From Pseudomonas sp. (GTDB taxonomy: Bacteria > Pseudomonadota > Gammaproteobacteria > Pseudomonadales > Pseudomonadaceae), in contig NZ_JAUXXP010000011.1 in the NCBI RefSeq assembly GCF_030684895.1, positions 26,608 through 90,607 on the forward strand: a stretch of DNA of 64,000 nt, written 5' to 3'. Of the stretch, positions 48,206 to 57,566 are shown in pieces. Position 1 is the first letter of the stretch. Every line of letters starts with the position of its first letter. The notes beneath the pieces are model-generated. The model saw only the letters and a program-made list of their open reading frames with translations, was not told the DNA's origin and did no database searches. Both the position numbers and the translations under genes were made by a program.

Positions 48206-48519
48206 AAGTCATTCACCTCCAGCAAAGGCAGGTCAACCGTCTGGCCGGCCAGGGCATGCGTGCAGTCACCGAGGAACTGAATGCGGCCATCGGTTACGAA
48301 GCAATGGCAAACGACCTGCCGCTGCTCAGGCCCCCAGTTGTAACGGACTAGAACGGACGGCGTGAATGTCGGTTTGTCGACGCTGCCATTCCACCCCCAA
48401 CGCGGAGGGCCTTCCCCCTCAACATTCACGCCGTGCAGCATGTTGCAGCCCGGGCACTCGAAGAACAGCTGGCTGTCAGCCTTCTCTAGTACCGCTGAAA
48501 CCCTGATGAAAGCGCTCAT
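48202..48519 (-). CDS. DUF6527 family phage protein
   Basis: A 105-residue protein starting MSAFIRVSAV at 48519. ECPGC and VVCHCFV suggest a metal site, and DGRIQFLGDCTHALAGQTVDLP is the family hallmark. It often lies in lysis or tail regions of Pseudomonas and enterobacterial prophages. It overlaps the endolysin stop by 4 bases and the Rz start by 4 bases. Function unknown. Confidence 0.8.
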   Translation of the reverse strand: MSAFIRVSAVLEKADSQLFFECPGCNMLHGVNVEGEGPPRWGWNGSVDKPTFTPSVLVRYNWGPEQRQVVCHCFVTDGRIQFLGDCTHALAGQTVDLPLLEVNDL

Positions 48520-49067
48520 ACAATCACCTCGCGCGCCCTGCCCCACAGCTCCAGCCGATCCTTCTGCCCGTTCACGCCACCGTTGATCTTGCGGGTGATG
48601 GCGGTGAACTTCCCCTGATCAGCCAGGGTGTTCAGCTCTTTGATCCACCAGAACCAACCTGCTGACAGCGCCGCCCACTCTGGTTGCTCAAGCAGTTGCG
48701 GCTCACGCAGCAGGCGGTCATCGCCGAACAACGCGGCGCTGCACTTGAGGTAGTTGTAGCGGCCTGTGATCTGAATCAGCCCACGCCCGCGGTACAACTG
48801 GCCATCGCCATCGGCCTCGGGCGTGTTGCCAAGGCGCTCGGCCAGCGGGCCGGTGTCGTACTTGGCCAGGTAGGCATTGCTGCCTAGTTCGCGTGTCCAC
48901 TGCAGCTGGCCAGACTCATGCCCCACCTGAGCTAGGAATGCCGCCATGCGTTTGGGCGTATCAAACTGCCAGCGCTTGGCGGCGGCGTTGATTGCAGGTA
49001 CAAAAACGCCCGCAGATCGGCGGGCGTTGGGCATGATATGGAGCAACTGCTGTTCTGTGATGTCCAT
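48516..49067 (-). CDS. Endolysin, glycoside hydrolase family 19
   Basis: A 183-residue chitinase-like muramidase. FLAQVGHESGQLQWTRE carries the likely catalytic Glu51 and Glu60, and YRGRGLIQITGRYNY is the substrate cleft motif. It has no signal peptide, so release needs a holin, but none is visible nearby. GGAG precedes the ATG at 49067. It heads a translationally coupled cassette with the DUF6527 and spanin genes. Confidence 0.93.
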   Translation of the reverse strand: MDITEQQLLHIMPNARRSAGVFVPAINAAAKRWQFDTPKRMAAFLAQVGHESGQLQWTRELGSNAYLAKYDTGPLAERLGNTPEADGDGQLYRGRGLIQITGRYNYLKCSAALFGDDRLLREPQLLEQPEWAALSAGWFWWIKELNTLADQGKFTAITRKINGGVNGQKDRLELWGRAREVIV

Positions 49068-49119
49068 GGGATCTCCACATAGTGAGCCGGCATAGGGCTG
49101 GCGTTTGATCGAGGTAGTT

Positions 49120-49326
49120 ATGCGCAGCAAATTCCCCAGCAAGGTGCTGGCAAAAGCACTGGCTAACCGGTTTGCCGCTGAGGCCCTGGCCGAGTACGAG
49201 CTGACACCCGCCGACCTAGCAGATGAACCGTTAACGGCAGAAGAACGAGTGGCGGTATATGCCGAGATCCGAGCGATCTCTGAGCGCCTGCAGCAGGAAG
49301 CCGAGCGGCTCTACTCCCTGGTGTAG
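49120..49326 (+). CDS. Small plus-strand phage protein, possible moron
   Basis: A 68-residue, mainly helical product (KVLAKALANRFAAEALAEYELT, then EERVAVYAEIRAISERLQQEAERL), with GAGG before the ATG at 49120. It is transcribed against the late genes and diverges from the endolysin. No domain recognised. Confidence 0.55.
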   Translation: MRSKFPSKVLAKALANRFAAEALAEYELTPADLADEPLTAEERVAVYAEIRAISERLQQEAERLYSLV

Positions 49327-49341
49327 GGAGAGTTCAATCAA

Positions 49342-49364
49342 CAAAAAGCCCGCGTCAGCCGGGC
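49342..49364 (-). terminator. Leftward terminator between tail and lysis genes
   Basis: On the minus strand GCCCG, 7-base loop, CGGGC, TTTTTG. It would separate tail transcription from the lysis cassette unless antitermination occurs. Confidence 0.6.
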
Positions 49365-49414
49365 ATGGTGTAGCCTCAAACAGCTCCATAACTGGAACGA
49401 GCTGAGGACGTGAT

Positions 49415-49672
49415 ATGGCAGTCGACCGCTACACAATCGAATACCACCTGACAGATGAAGGATGGATTGCAGGCTCCACCACCTTCTTCAACAGCGAAGA
49501 CCATCACCTAGATAGGCCAGCCGGCGCTCACGAAACGTGGGTATTTGAAAGCTCCCAAGCATCAGGATGGTCTAAAGAGGAAACGCGCTGGCGACTAGCG
49601 TGGACAAACCCTGAGAGCCCCACCGACCACATCAAGGGCTTACACAGTAAATACCCGCACAAGCACGACTAG
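49415..49672 (+). CDS. Small plus-strand phage protein, possible moron
   Basis: An 85-residue acidic, His/Trp-rich product (YTIEYHLTDEGWIAGSTTFF, ETWVFESSQASGWSKEETRWRLAW) that looks strand-rich. GAGG precedes the ATG, and upstream there is an inverted CAGCTC...GAGCTG at 49381-49404. It runs against the late genes. Function unknown. Confidence 0.6.
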   Translation: MAVDRYTIEYHLTDEGWIAGSTTFFNSEDHHLDRPAGAHETWVFESSQASGWSKEETRWRLAWTNPESPTDHIKGLHSKYPHKHD

Positions 49673-49677
49673 CCATC

Positions 49678-49914
49678 TCACACATCCACGTCATAGTGCG
49701 GCAGGCTTGGCGCTGGCCCGGTGATCACCCCATCGGCGATGTAGGCCTTGCCGCTCACAGGCACATCAACACCCCGCACCGTCACCCGCGTGCCGGTGCG
49801 CAGCTCCACCTCACTGATACCCGCGCTGCTGTTGATGCTCATCACGGTGGCCACCGTGCGCACCCCGCCGGGCAGCAGGCCGATAAAGCGCTTCCAAGGA
49901 TTAACGGTCGCCAT
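49678..49914 (-). CDS. Small phage protein at the end of the tail operon
   Basis: A 78-residue, strand-rich product (SEVELRTGTRVTVRGVDVPVSGKAYIADG) whose start overlaps the stop of the hub gene by one base. Similar small proteins end tail-tip clusters; it may be structural. No domain named with confidence. Confidence 0.65.
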   Translation of the reverse strand: MATVNPWKRFIGLLPGGVRTVATVMSINSSAGISEVELRTGTRVTVRGVDVPVSGKAYIADGVITGPAPSLPHYDVDV

Positions 49915-51686
49915 CAGAAGTGCCTTTCTAGTTTGAGTTGCTGATCCACACGGCTAGCGCCAGTGCCCGCAGCAGTAATCTCCACCGCCAGGCACAACCC
50001 CACCCACGGCCCGGTCTCTTCGGGCACGCGGCAAAGCTGTGCAGGCAGCACCAAGCCAACACCATGGTCATCACCGAACGGGAACAGTGGGATCGAGACA
50101 GCCACAATCTCCGTATTGCCACCCTTGCTCAGCTCATGCACACCGCGCGCACGGTTGGCCTCTTCGCCGGTGATCCAGTCATCGAACACATCCGGCGCAG
50201 GGTTATCGCCTGCAGTACCAGCCCGCCGCACAAGCATGGATACCCCGTGGCTTGTGCCCGATACATAGCAGGCGTTCCAGGCAGGCCCCGGCGTCCACTC
50301 ACCACCAAGGGCGGTCATCATCGCGGGCGGGATGATGCGATCAATCGGCGCGTCTACCTGCCCCCATTCCCATGGCGGCACTGGGTATCGCGGGCGCACC
50401 TCCAGTTCATCAGCAGCCCTTGCCGGTCGCACAACCGCGCCGACTGTTTCAGCGATGCGGGCAATCACCTGCATAGCCGTTTGGCTTTGATAGCTCAGCG
50501 CGCCGGCCGGGAAGGTCCAGTCAGCCGGCCCCACCGTTCCAGCATTCCAAACCAGGGTAAAGCCGGTATACAGCAGCTGCTCAGTTGCAGCCTGCAGCGC
50601 AGTGATGGGAGCAGCGTTCAACCCGGTGCGCAACGGCGCGTAAGGCCCGGCCAATAGCTGAGTGCGCGTGGCCCCCTTGATGCTGTAGGCCTCGGTCGGG
50701 AACTTGAGCTGGCGGCTGTAACCCTCAACCATCACCACCCACTTCCAGCCGTTGATATCCAGCTCGATCTCAGTGTTGTCACCCACCTCATCAGGTGCGA
50801 CCAGGTCGAGTGCTGCCTTGGTGAAGATGTCCGCACTAAATGTCCAACTGAAGCTGTCGGCATCCAGGCCAATGCGCACGTTCTTCGCCTCAATCGGTGT
50901 GCGGCTCGGCAGCACCACCAGGTTCACGGTATTGGCGATCATGTAGGTATCCAGAATTGAAGGATCAGGCGGCGGCTCCGGCAGCGGCTTGACCGGGCCG
51001 GGATAGTCCACATAGGGCATATCGGTTAGCGCGCCATCGAGCACGCGCGCGCGGCCCCAGGGCAGATGGCTGGCACGGTTGAGCCGGCGGGCGTTCTGCC
51101 AGCGCAGGCCCAAGCGTGCCGAGTCAGTCGGCTGAATCGCTGCGCGCACGGGCTCATAACGGAAATCGAAGAACACCAGCGGCGAGGACGGCGGCGTATA
51201 GCGCTGCCCTGCAAACGAGAACGCCAGCGGCCCTGCCCCTGGCACGTACAGGCTTGCCGCCACAGCTGCGGCCGCATCAAAGCGCGGGCCGTATTCATTG
51301 GAGCGCCGCGCTCGGGCACGCACGCGGGCATCCCGCGCCGCCGGCATGGGGTTGTAGATCAGTCGCAGGCGCACATCTACTGCCCGCAACCGCTGGCCCC
51401 ACTTAGCCTGCATACCCTGATCACACGCCGGCACCTTGCTCCAGGGCTGCGCCCAAGGCTCAGCGCTGCGCTGGCTGGCTGCGCCCCAGGCAAGCAGCCC
51501 TGGAGCATCAAGCGCCGGCACCGCATTCCAGCCGCAGGCGGCCTGTTGCTGGCGAGGCACACCGTGCTGCCAGCGCAGTGCCGCACGTGGGTCAAGCGCC
51601 ACAAGGGCATCCCAACCCATCGCATCAGCCTGCCGATCCACCACCCGCGCACGGGACCACCCGCCGCTAACCTTTACGCACAGCAT
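49914..51686 (-). CDS. Tail tip / hub structural protein
   Basis: A 590-residue protein. The ATG at 51686 overlaps the upstream stop by one base. The N-terminal 200 residues are rich in Trp, Arg and Ala, giving repeated WDALVALDPRAALRWQHG-type segments. From about residue 250 the sequence (VRIGLDADSFSWTFSADIF, TEIELDINGWKWVVMVEGYSR, QVIARIAETVGAVVRPA) looks like a phage tail hub domain related to gpD/gp27 folds. It probably forms the tail tip with the next three proteins. The hub assignment is by pattern only. Confidence 0.65.
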   Translation of the reverse strand: MLCVKVSGGWSRARVVDRQADAMGWDALVALDPRAALRWQHGVPRQQQAACGWNAVPALDAPGLLAWGAASQRSAEPWAQPWSKVPACDQGMQAKWGQRLRAVDVRLRLIYNPMPAARDARVRARARRSNEYGPRFDAAAAVAASLYVPGAGPLAFSFAGQRYTPPSSPLVFFDFRYEPVRAAIQPTDSARLGLRWQNARRLNRASHLPWGRARVLDGALTDMPYVDYPGPVKPLPEPPPDPSILDTYMIANTVNLVVLPSRTPIEAKNVRIGLDADSFSWTFSADIFTKAALDLVAPDEVGDNTEIELDINGWKWVVMVEGYSRQLKFPTEAYSIKGATRTQLLAGPYAPLRTGLNAAPITALQAATEQLLYTGFTLVWNAGTVGPADWTFPAGALSYQSQTAMQVIARIAETVGAVVRPARAADELEVRPRYPVPPWEWGQVDAPIDRIIPPAMMTALGGEWTPGPAWNACYVSGTSHGVSMLVRRAGTAGDNPAPDVFDDWITGEEANRARGVHELSKGGNTEIVAVSIPLFPFGDDHGVGLVLPAQLCRVPEETGPWVGLCLAVEITAAGTGASRVDQQLKLERHF

Positions 51687-52459
51687 CAGGTCATCTCCAC
51701 CGGAAAGGGGCCATGGGCCAGCGGTTGGTAATAGCGCACTGCAACCGCACGCGCGGTGCCAAGCTCGCGGGCTTCGGTCACCGTAATCGGCCACCATTCC
51801 GGCTCACTTGCCGGCAGCGTGCCGGCCTCGGTCACCTCATACAGCACACCGGCAAACACGCTCGGGCGGACGCGGCGACCCACGCCAACCGTGAGGCCGG
51901 GCGAGAATGGTGTGCCGAAATCGTCCAGGCCGAGGGCGTAAAGCGCACCGTCCACAACATCGAGATCCACAGTCACTGCACCGTCATCGCCAGACTTACC
52001 AGCGCCAGCCACACGCCAATCGCCGTCCAGCTTTTTCTCCACCACTAACACCTCGCGCGCGGCAGGCAGGCCATCAACGCGCACCAGGGTGCCCACCGCT
52101 CCAGGCTCGGTGGCTTCCCCGCCAGAGCCAGTGAGGACATTAAGGGTGTAAGTGCCAGCCCCAGGAATCGACAGATACTGCGCATACACCCTGGCCGGAG
52201 GGGTAGAGTCCTCGACGTAGACAACCCAATCCGGATGGTCGGCCAGCTCTTGCAGCAGCACATCGACGTAGGGCGTGAACTCACCACCCAGTGCTTCCAG
52301 AGCGATCTCCCCCTGCCCGGAGGTATTAAAATTGCGCACCACTCGAACGAACTTCACGCCGGGAGTAACCAGCCCGTCACGCAGTACCCGGAACCGCAAC
52401 AGCTCCCGAGCAGGCGAGGCCAGCACCTGAATAGGTGGAACGAATTGAGTAAACATCAC
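51686..52459 (-). CDS. Phage tail structural protein
   Basis: A 257-residue, strand-rich protein with two apparent halves: residues 1-110 (RVLRDGLVTPGVKFVRVVRNF) and a Gly-rich middle followed by YALGLDDFGTPFSPGLTVGVG. It overlaps the hub gene by one base and the upstream gene by four bases. Likely part of the tail tip. No named family. Confidence 0.6.
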   Translation of the reverse strand: MMFTQFVPPIQVLASPARELLRFRVLRDGLVTPGVKFVRVVRNFNTSGQGEIALEALGGEFTPYVDVLLQELADHPDWVVYVEDSTPPARVYAQYLSIPGAGTYTLNVLTGSGGEATEPGAVGTLVRVDGLPAAREVLVVEKKLDGDWRVAGAGKSGDDGAVTVDLDVVDGALYALGLDDFGTPFSPGLTVGVGRRVRPSVFAGVLYEVTEAGTLPASEPEWWPITVTEARELGTARAVAVRYYQPLAHGPFPVEMT

Positions 52460-53505
52460 CAGTACGCCGGATTGTCAGTGATGATGGCTGACCCACGACC
52501 ACCAACAGCAGCTTGAAGGGGCAGATAACAGTAACCATCGGACAAGGGGTTGAGGTTAAGAATGCTGTCCCCCGTATAGTCGGTCGTGGTCAAACTACCC
52601 TCTAAGAGGCGGCGGATAGGATTGGCATAGTGCCGAATCAGCAAATTTTCTCGCCGCATCCCTCGCAACCCAGGCTGGGGTTGACCTGCAGCCAGCCACC
52701 GAAGCTGATGCATTTCCAGAGTCGGTAGCTCAGTTAAGTCTGAGGCGAGCACACTGATGCCAGGAGTGTTTGTGTGAGTCGTGGTTGGTGCCGACGCCAC
52801 GTTGATTACCCCGTCAAGCCAGGCGGCGATACCGCCTGTATCCACAAGCAACCCTGTTTTTGGATTCCTGAGTGTCGTAAGTGCCACCCGGTCGAAATAG
52901 AGAGTCAGCTGGTGGGTATTAGGCGTTGCTGCGCGATAACCACCAGCGGCAATGTGATTACCACCCAGGTCGGCCCCAACATACAAAGTGCCGGCACTTC
53001 CCGTGCTGTCGATGTTCGTGCCAGTGATCGCCGAGGCATTACCGGTGAACGGGAGCATCGTAAAGATGAAGGTCTGTTCATCCGCCAAGAGAACCCAGCG
53101 GGTATTGGCATTCCAATAAAGCAGATCACTTCCGAAATACACAGGAAGCGTGGCCGCACCAGACGTGCCAGAAACCACGCCCTGCCCCTGCGGTATGCCT
53201 GTCGAGCCCATGCCGGTGTAGGTGGCATGCAAGAACACCCTGAAAGCACCGTGGTATGCCAAGCCAGTGCTAATCACGTAGTAGGCGCTGGAGATAGTGA
53301 AATAGTTACCGGCAGCATTGCGCAACACCAGAAACTGGTCACCCTCATCAACAAGCGTCCAGCCAGCGGCGGCACGGGAGCCGTAGCCACTCACCAAACA
53401 GGCCTTAAAGATGAGCTTGTAGTTAGTGAAGCGCTGCAGTGAGGCGGTTGTACTGATATAGAACGCCGGCAAGCCGGCGTCCTTAGAGCTATAAAATGTT
53501 GGCAT
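52456..53505 (-). CDS. Phage tail tip protein, possibly surface-exposed
   Basis: A 349-residue protein rich in Thr, Tyr, Asn and Gly (AGTLYVGADLGGNHIAAGGY, TPNTHQLTLYFDRVAL), composition common in receptor-contacting or lectin-like phage proteins. The coding DNA looks less GC-rich than its neighbours, which suggests separate acquisition. Its start overlaps the upstream stop by one base. Function inferred only from position and composition. Confidence 0.55.
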   Translation of the reverse strand: MPTFYSSKDAGLPAFYISTTASLQRFTNYKLIFKACLVSGYGSRAAAGWTLVDEGDQFLVLRNAAGNYFTISSAYYVISTGLAYHGAFRVFLHATYTGMGSTGIPQGQGVVSGTSGAATLPVYFGSDLLYWNANTRWVLLADEQTFIFTMLPFTGNASAITGTNIDSTGSAGTLYVGADLGGNHIAAGGYRAATPNTHQLTLYFDRVALTTLRNPKTGLLVDTGGIAAWLDGVINVASAPTTTHTNTPGISVLASDLTELPTLEMHQLRWLAAGQPQPGLRGMRRENLLIRHYANPIRRLLEGSLTTTDYTGDSILNLNPLSDGYCYLPLQAAVGGRGSAIITDNPAYW

Positions 53506-56500
53506 CAGTCCCCATCCCCCCGTACCTGCAGTTCAAATTGATCATCGTTAACCGTGCCCTGCCCGCTAATCACGGTACGGATCACCCACAACGGCCCCAG
53601 TGCAGAGTCCGTGTTGAAGCGCACAGCGTTACCCGCCGCCCAGCCACTACCCCAACCCTGCTGACGAATCAGAAAGTACGGTTCGCCAGTGAGCGGGTTG
53701 ACCGGAGTACAGTCGGTGGTGATGTTGCCGGTGGTGATCACACCCAGTTGCTGCTCAACCACCTGGTAGGCCGAGGCACTGGTGAACACCAACGCCCACT
53801 TGCCGTCGATGGCCCCCTGGTTTGTGATCACCGGGGGAAAGCTCAGGCTGTTGTATTGCGCAGTGGTGGTGTTGCCCACTGGCGCGTCCGTCCAGTTAGG
53901 CGCGCCCTGGCTCCACGTCTGCTGGGTAAACCAGGTATGCACCCGCGCCTGCAGGTCACCCCAGGCCACAGCGCTGGATAACAGCGCCTCACCGGCCGGC
54001 AAATCCCATGGCAACGGCGCGCTAAAGGCCACATCCCCCGTGATCTGCACTTCACTGCACATGGCCATGTGCTCCACACGGTCACGAATAACAAGCGGCA
54101 GAGTCAGCGGGTCGCCGGCTTCGTTCTGCAGTACCAACGGGTTTGCCCAGGTCACGGCGCCCACAGTGCGGTCAGCGCTATAGGAGGCAGAGCGCAGGGC
54201 CACCCCGTTGGCATCAACCACAGTGATGTCGGCCTGCTCACTGCGGGCGAGCGCCACGGTGCCACCTGGGCTGGGGCTGGCCACAGGCGTTTCTGCCGTG
54301 TGGTGCAGCACCAATACCTCGCCCTGGCGATAAATCGGCACCCGGCCATCGGCCGGCAACCGCACCGGGTCCAACCCCAGCAGGCCAGCGTCCAACGGCA
54401 GCTGGGTCTGTACCACCGAGTTGTAGCGGGCCAGCAGCGGGATCACCGGCACATCACTGGCGCCTGTGTTGTCATCCGGGTCAGTGGTGAACACCAGCCG
54501 CACGATGCCCGTGGCAATGTCCACCGCACCGCGAATGATCGGGTGGCTGAACTCCCCATTCATATTCGCCGCGGCAGTAAGGATCTCTGCCGTGTCGGTG
54601 CGCACAACCGTGACCTGGGTGCTACCAGGCCGCAGCGGTGAACCCGGCGTGCGGAATGTAGCCGCCGTCACGCTGAACCCCAGCGCGGCAGTGAGGCACG
54701 CCAAAACGCTAACGGCCCCCGAGGCATTGCCGCCATAGCTGCTGAGCACCGCCGTGGCATTGGCATAGTTAACCGTGCCCACAGCCGTGCCGCCGTTGGT
54801 GTTGGTGGCAATGTCGCGGTACAGGATGCCGGAGCGGTCGCAGTACACCGAGCCGTTCCAAGTGAACAACAAAGAGCCCGGCACAATGGCCTCAGCCACA
54901 CCAGGCAACAGCGCCACGGTGATCGGCGGCTGCGCCTGGTTGTGGGTATGGTCGGTGCTGATCACGCTGCTGCCCTGCGCGCGAGTCTGCAGGGTGCCAC
55001 CAAACTGTTCGCGCAGTTGAATGTTGGTGGTCACCAGCACCGGCTCAGTGGTTCTGCCGTTAAGCGTCGGCTTGCTGCGGTTGCTGTAGGTGTACTCGGT
55101 GTAGTCATACAGCCGCGCCACCTGCAGCGTGCACTCCCCGGTGGTGTAGTTGATGCTGCCGACCAAGCCACCCTGCCAACCGCCACTGCCGTTGTCGCTG
55201 GCACCCCGCGCAATGTCGCGCTGGCCTTCATATACCGGCAGCGAGTTGCCGCTTTCGATCACATCCCAGTTGATGGCCGGGGCAGCCTGGCGTTGCGTGG
55301 TCATCCAATCCACCTGCACGCTGCCTGGCTTCAGTGGCGCGCCTGGCACGGTGAACGTGGCCATGCCGCTGCTGTCGCTGGTTACGCTCAGCGGGCCATC
55401 CGTCACATCCCCCTGCTCATAGCTGTAGCTGATGCCTGCAGTGGGCGTGGCGCTGAGCAGCAGCACACCTTCACCCGTGGCATAGGAGATGCTGCCCGTG
55501 CCGCCCGTGCCACTGAGGTTGCCGTTGCCGTCATCGGTCAGCACTCGCGCAGTGCCGGCGGTGTAGTTCACCTCAACAGAACCGGGCATCACCCCGCCAT
55601 GCGGCAAGGCGAAACGCACCTCCAGCCGAGGCACAATGCTGACGCCCGCGCGCTGGGTAATCGCGTTGTCTGCCGAGCTGATGTAGCTGTACACCAGCGA
55701 GCTGCCCACATCAGGCAGCGCGCTCAAGGTCAGGGATACCGAGCCAGTGGCGAACGAGATAGTGCCAGCGCCCTGGCCAGTCAGCAGGCCATCGCCAAAG
55801 TCGCGCAGCTCATACCAGCGCCCCAGCGCCATAAACGCCACGGTCAAAGTGCCGGCGCGCGGGATGGCCTGGCTGAGGTTGAGGGTGTACACGTACCCCC
55901 GGTTGCCCAGCGTCACCTCCACTTCACCCGTAACTGCATCACCAATAGCGGCGGCGCCCGGCTGGTAAGTGGCCGACGCCGTACCGGTCCAACTGGTGCC
56001 GGTGCGCACCAGGGTGATCTCACCAGTTTGATAATCCACCAGGCCAGCACTCAGCCAGGCCGTGCCGCTCACATAACGCAGTGCGCCCTTGCGGTCATCG
56101 GTATAGGTGCCGCCGTTGACGGTCAGGGTCAGGCTACCTGGTGCACAACCAGTGCCCAGGAACGTGCGCGACTCCCCCACGACAGCGGCGGCCGCCACAG
56201 TCAGGCTCAAGGTCCGCGCCGCGCCGGCTGCCAAATAGAGCTGCCGCTGATAGCCGGCCAACAGGTCGACCAGGGCGCTCTCTTTCGTGGTGCTCGGCAC
56301 CAACTGGCTGTAAACCGACTGCACCCGCACGCTCAACGCACCGGCACTCACCGCCTCGGCCAGCGGGCTGATGCCAAAATAGCGCGCAGCATCCGCCACC
56401 TGGGTGCTCAGCACGCGGGCCTTAGGCTGTGAGTCGATGGACATGGCAGTGGTGCCAGCCGGCGTCACCTGCCCACCAGGGAACGACGCCAACAGCGGCG

Positions 56501-57077
56501 CGCTAAGTGACAGATCAAGCCGGCGCCGGTCGAAGTTAACGTAGTTGCCCTGGGTATATTCGTAGGTGAACTGCTCCATGCGGTACACCACATCGGTGAG
56601 GCGCGCGTACTGCGACTGGCCGGCGGTGGTCAGTTGGTAGACCTCACCAATTTCAGGAATGCGCTGCTCCTCGCGCTGCACACAGGCAAGCGCGCGTTGG
56701 CCCTGCAGCTGTGTGCCCAACAGCTCAAACGGCGCAGCCGAGGCAGCAGCCACATAGCTTTCGATGGCATCGCGAGCATCCGCGCGCTCATCTGTTTGGC
56801 TGCCCTTGAACAGCAGCACGCTCACGCGCGGGTCAGCCGGGCGCTCGGTCACGATGCAATGGGCGCCCAGGTAGGGGTCATCATTGGTTGTCATCACGCC
56901 GGCAAACAGCTTGCGCAGGTTGATGCGCCCGGTGGTGCGGTCGAGCCGGCTGATGTCCGGCAGGATGTTATTCACCTCGCCAGACACCACGGCGTTGCCA
57001 GTGGCACGCCCACCGCCATCGGCCTCATCAGTGAGGCGCTGGGATTTGAGCAGCTTCACATCGCTGGTATTGATCGC
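53505..57077 (-). CDS. Large repeat-containing phage tail protein
   Basis: A 1190-residue protein. The GTG at 57077 has GGAG at good spacing and gives MAINTSDVKLLKSQ; an upstream ATG in frame lies before a terminator hairpin. Residues 1-300 are mixed helix and strand. Residues about 313-888 hold six degenerate units of roughly 60-90 residues built on PGS-x-V ... DG-x-G ... G-x-I-x-Y-x-TG-x-x-x-L (for example GTGSISYATGEGVLLL and GTISFATGSVSLTL). The last 300 residues differ. Probably a tail-tip or fibre scaffold. No catalytic motif seen. Confidence 0.7.
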   Translation of the reverse strand, partial: AINTSDVKLLKSQRLTDEADGGGRATGNAVVSGEVNNILPDISRLDRTTGRINLRKLFAGVMTTNDDPYLGAHCIVTERPADPRVSVLLFKGSQTDERADARDAIESYVAAASAAPFELLGTQLQGQRALACVQREEQRIPEIGEVYQLTTAGQSQYARLTDVVYRMEQFTYEYTQGNYVNFDRRRLDLSLSAPLLASFPGGQVTPAGTTAMSIDSQPKARVLSTQVADAARYFGISPLAEAVSAGALSVRVQSVYSQLVPSTTKESALVDLLAGYQRQLYLAAGAARTLSLTVAAAAVVGESRTFLGTGCAPGSLTLTVNGGTYTDDRKGALRYVSGTAWLSAGLVDYQTGEITLVRTGTSWTGTASATYQPGAAAIGDAVTGEVEVTLGNRGYVYTLNLSQAIPRAGTLTVAFMALGRWYELRDFGDGLLTGQGAGTISFATGSVSLTLSALPDVGSSLVYSYISSADNAITQRAGVSIVPRLEVRFALPHGGVMPGSVEVNYTAGTARVLTDDGNGNLSGTGGTGSISYATGEGVLLLSATPTAGISYSYEQGDVTDGPLSVTSDSSGMATFTVPGAPLKPGSVQVDWMTTQRQAAPAINWDVIESGNSLPVYEGQRDIARGASDNGSGGWQGGLVGSINYTTGECTLQVARLYDYTEYTYSNRSKPTLNGRTTEPVLVTTNIQLREQFGGTLQTRAQGSSVISTDHTHNQAQPPITVALLPGVAEAIVPGSLLFTWNGSVYCDRSGILYRDIATNTNGGTAVGTVNYANATAVLSSYGGNASGAVSVLACLTAALGFSVTAATFRTPGSPLRPGSTQVTVVRTDTAEILTAAANMNGEFSHPIIRGAVDIATGIVRLVFTTDPDDNTGASDVPVIPLLARYNSVVQTQLPLDAGLLGLDPVRLPADGRVPIYRQGEVLVLHHTAETPVASPSPGGTVALARSEQADITVVDANGVALRSASYSADRTVGAVTWANPLVLQNEAGDPLTLPLVIRDRVEHMAMCSEVQITGDVAFSAPLPWDLPAGEALLSSAVAWGDLQARVHTWFTQQTWSQGAPNWTDAPVGNTTTAQYNSLSFPPVITNQGAIDGKWALVFTSASAYQVVEQQLGVITTGNITTDCTPVNPLTGEPYFLIRQQGWGSGWAAGNAVRFNTDSALGPLWVIRTVISGQGTVNDDQFELQVRGDGD

Positions 57078-57098
57078 CACGTCTGTTTTCTCCGGGCA

Positions 57099-57123
57099 TA
57101 AAAAAGCCCGCACGCGGCGGGCT
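57099..57123 (-). terminator. Intra-operon terminator hairpin, cassette 1
   Basis: On the minus strand AGCCCGC, 5-base loop, GCGGGCT, TTTTT. It is placed about 20 bases before the GTG of the large tail protein, followed by CCGGAGAAAACA with the ribosome site. Confidence 0.75.
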
Positions 57124-57131
57124 GTTCAGGT

Positions 57132-57566
57132 TCAAGGTTCAGGGGTGGGATCTGGTGGCGGGGCCACGGTGATCAGCCGCAGTGTCAGCTCATGCAGCCA
57201 GTCAGGTTCAGGGGCCACGGTTCGGTACAACGGCCGCGCCTGCACAACTGGGCCTGCAGCACGGTTCCAGGTCACGTAGTGCTGCGCACCTGTCGGCAGC
57301 GTGAGCAGCATGACCTTCAACAGCACGGACGCCATTGCTTCTAGCTCTCGCACCTTGGCCAAGGTGAACCACGCGCCGCCATTGCTGGTGAGCGTGATCG
57401 GGCGGCCGTAAAGCTTGACGCCCTCCTGCACCATCAACGCCCCCGTCAGGCTACGGTCCAGCTCCTGCTCGATGGCGTTCCATTCCCACTCGTCCGTCCA
57501 TTCAAGTTGCTCGCCGGCCAGGTCAGGGTTATCCGCCAGGTCGAGGTCATCCAGGGTTAATGCCAT
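57132..57566 (-). CDS. Phage tail protein downstream of the tape measure
   Basis: A 144-residue protein, acidic at the N-terminus (LTLDDLDLADNPDLAGEQLEWTDEWEW) and Pro-rich at the C-terminus. Its start overlaps the tape-measure stop by one base. By position it may be a tail completion or tip-adapter protein, similar to distal tail proteins. No domain is recognised with confidence. Confidence 0.65.
   Translation of the reverse strand: MALTLDDLDLADNPDLAGEQLEWTDEWEWNAIEQELDRSLTGALMVQEGVKLYGRPITLTSNGGAWFTLAKVRELEAMASVLLKVMLLTLPTGAQHYVTWNRAAGPVVQARPLYRTVAPEPDWLHELTLRLITVAPPPDPTPEP

Noticed and set aside
54942..56432. A 496-codon plus-strand ORF opposite the large tail protein
   Set aside because: Shadow ORF; the minus-strand frame shows real repeat structure and coupled neighbours.
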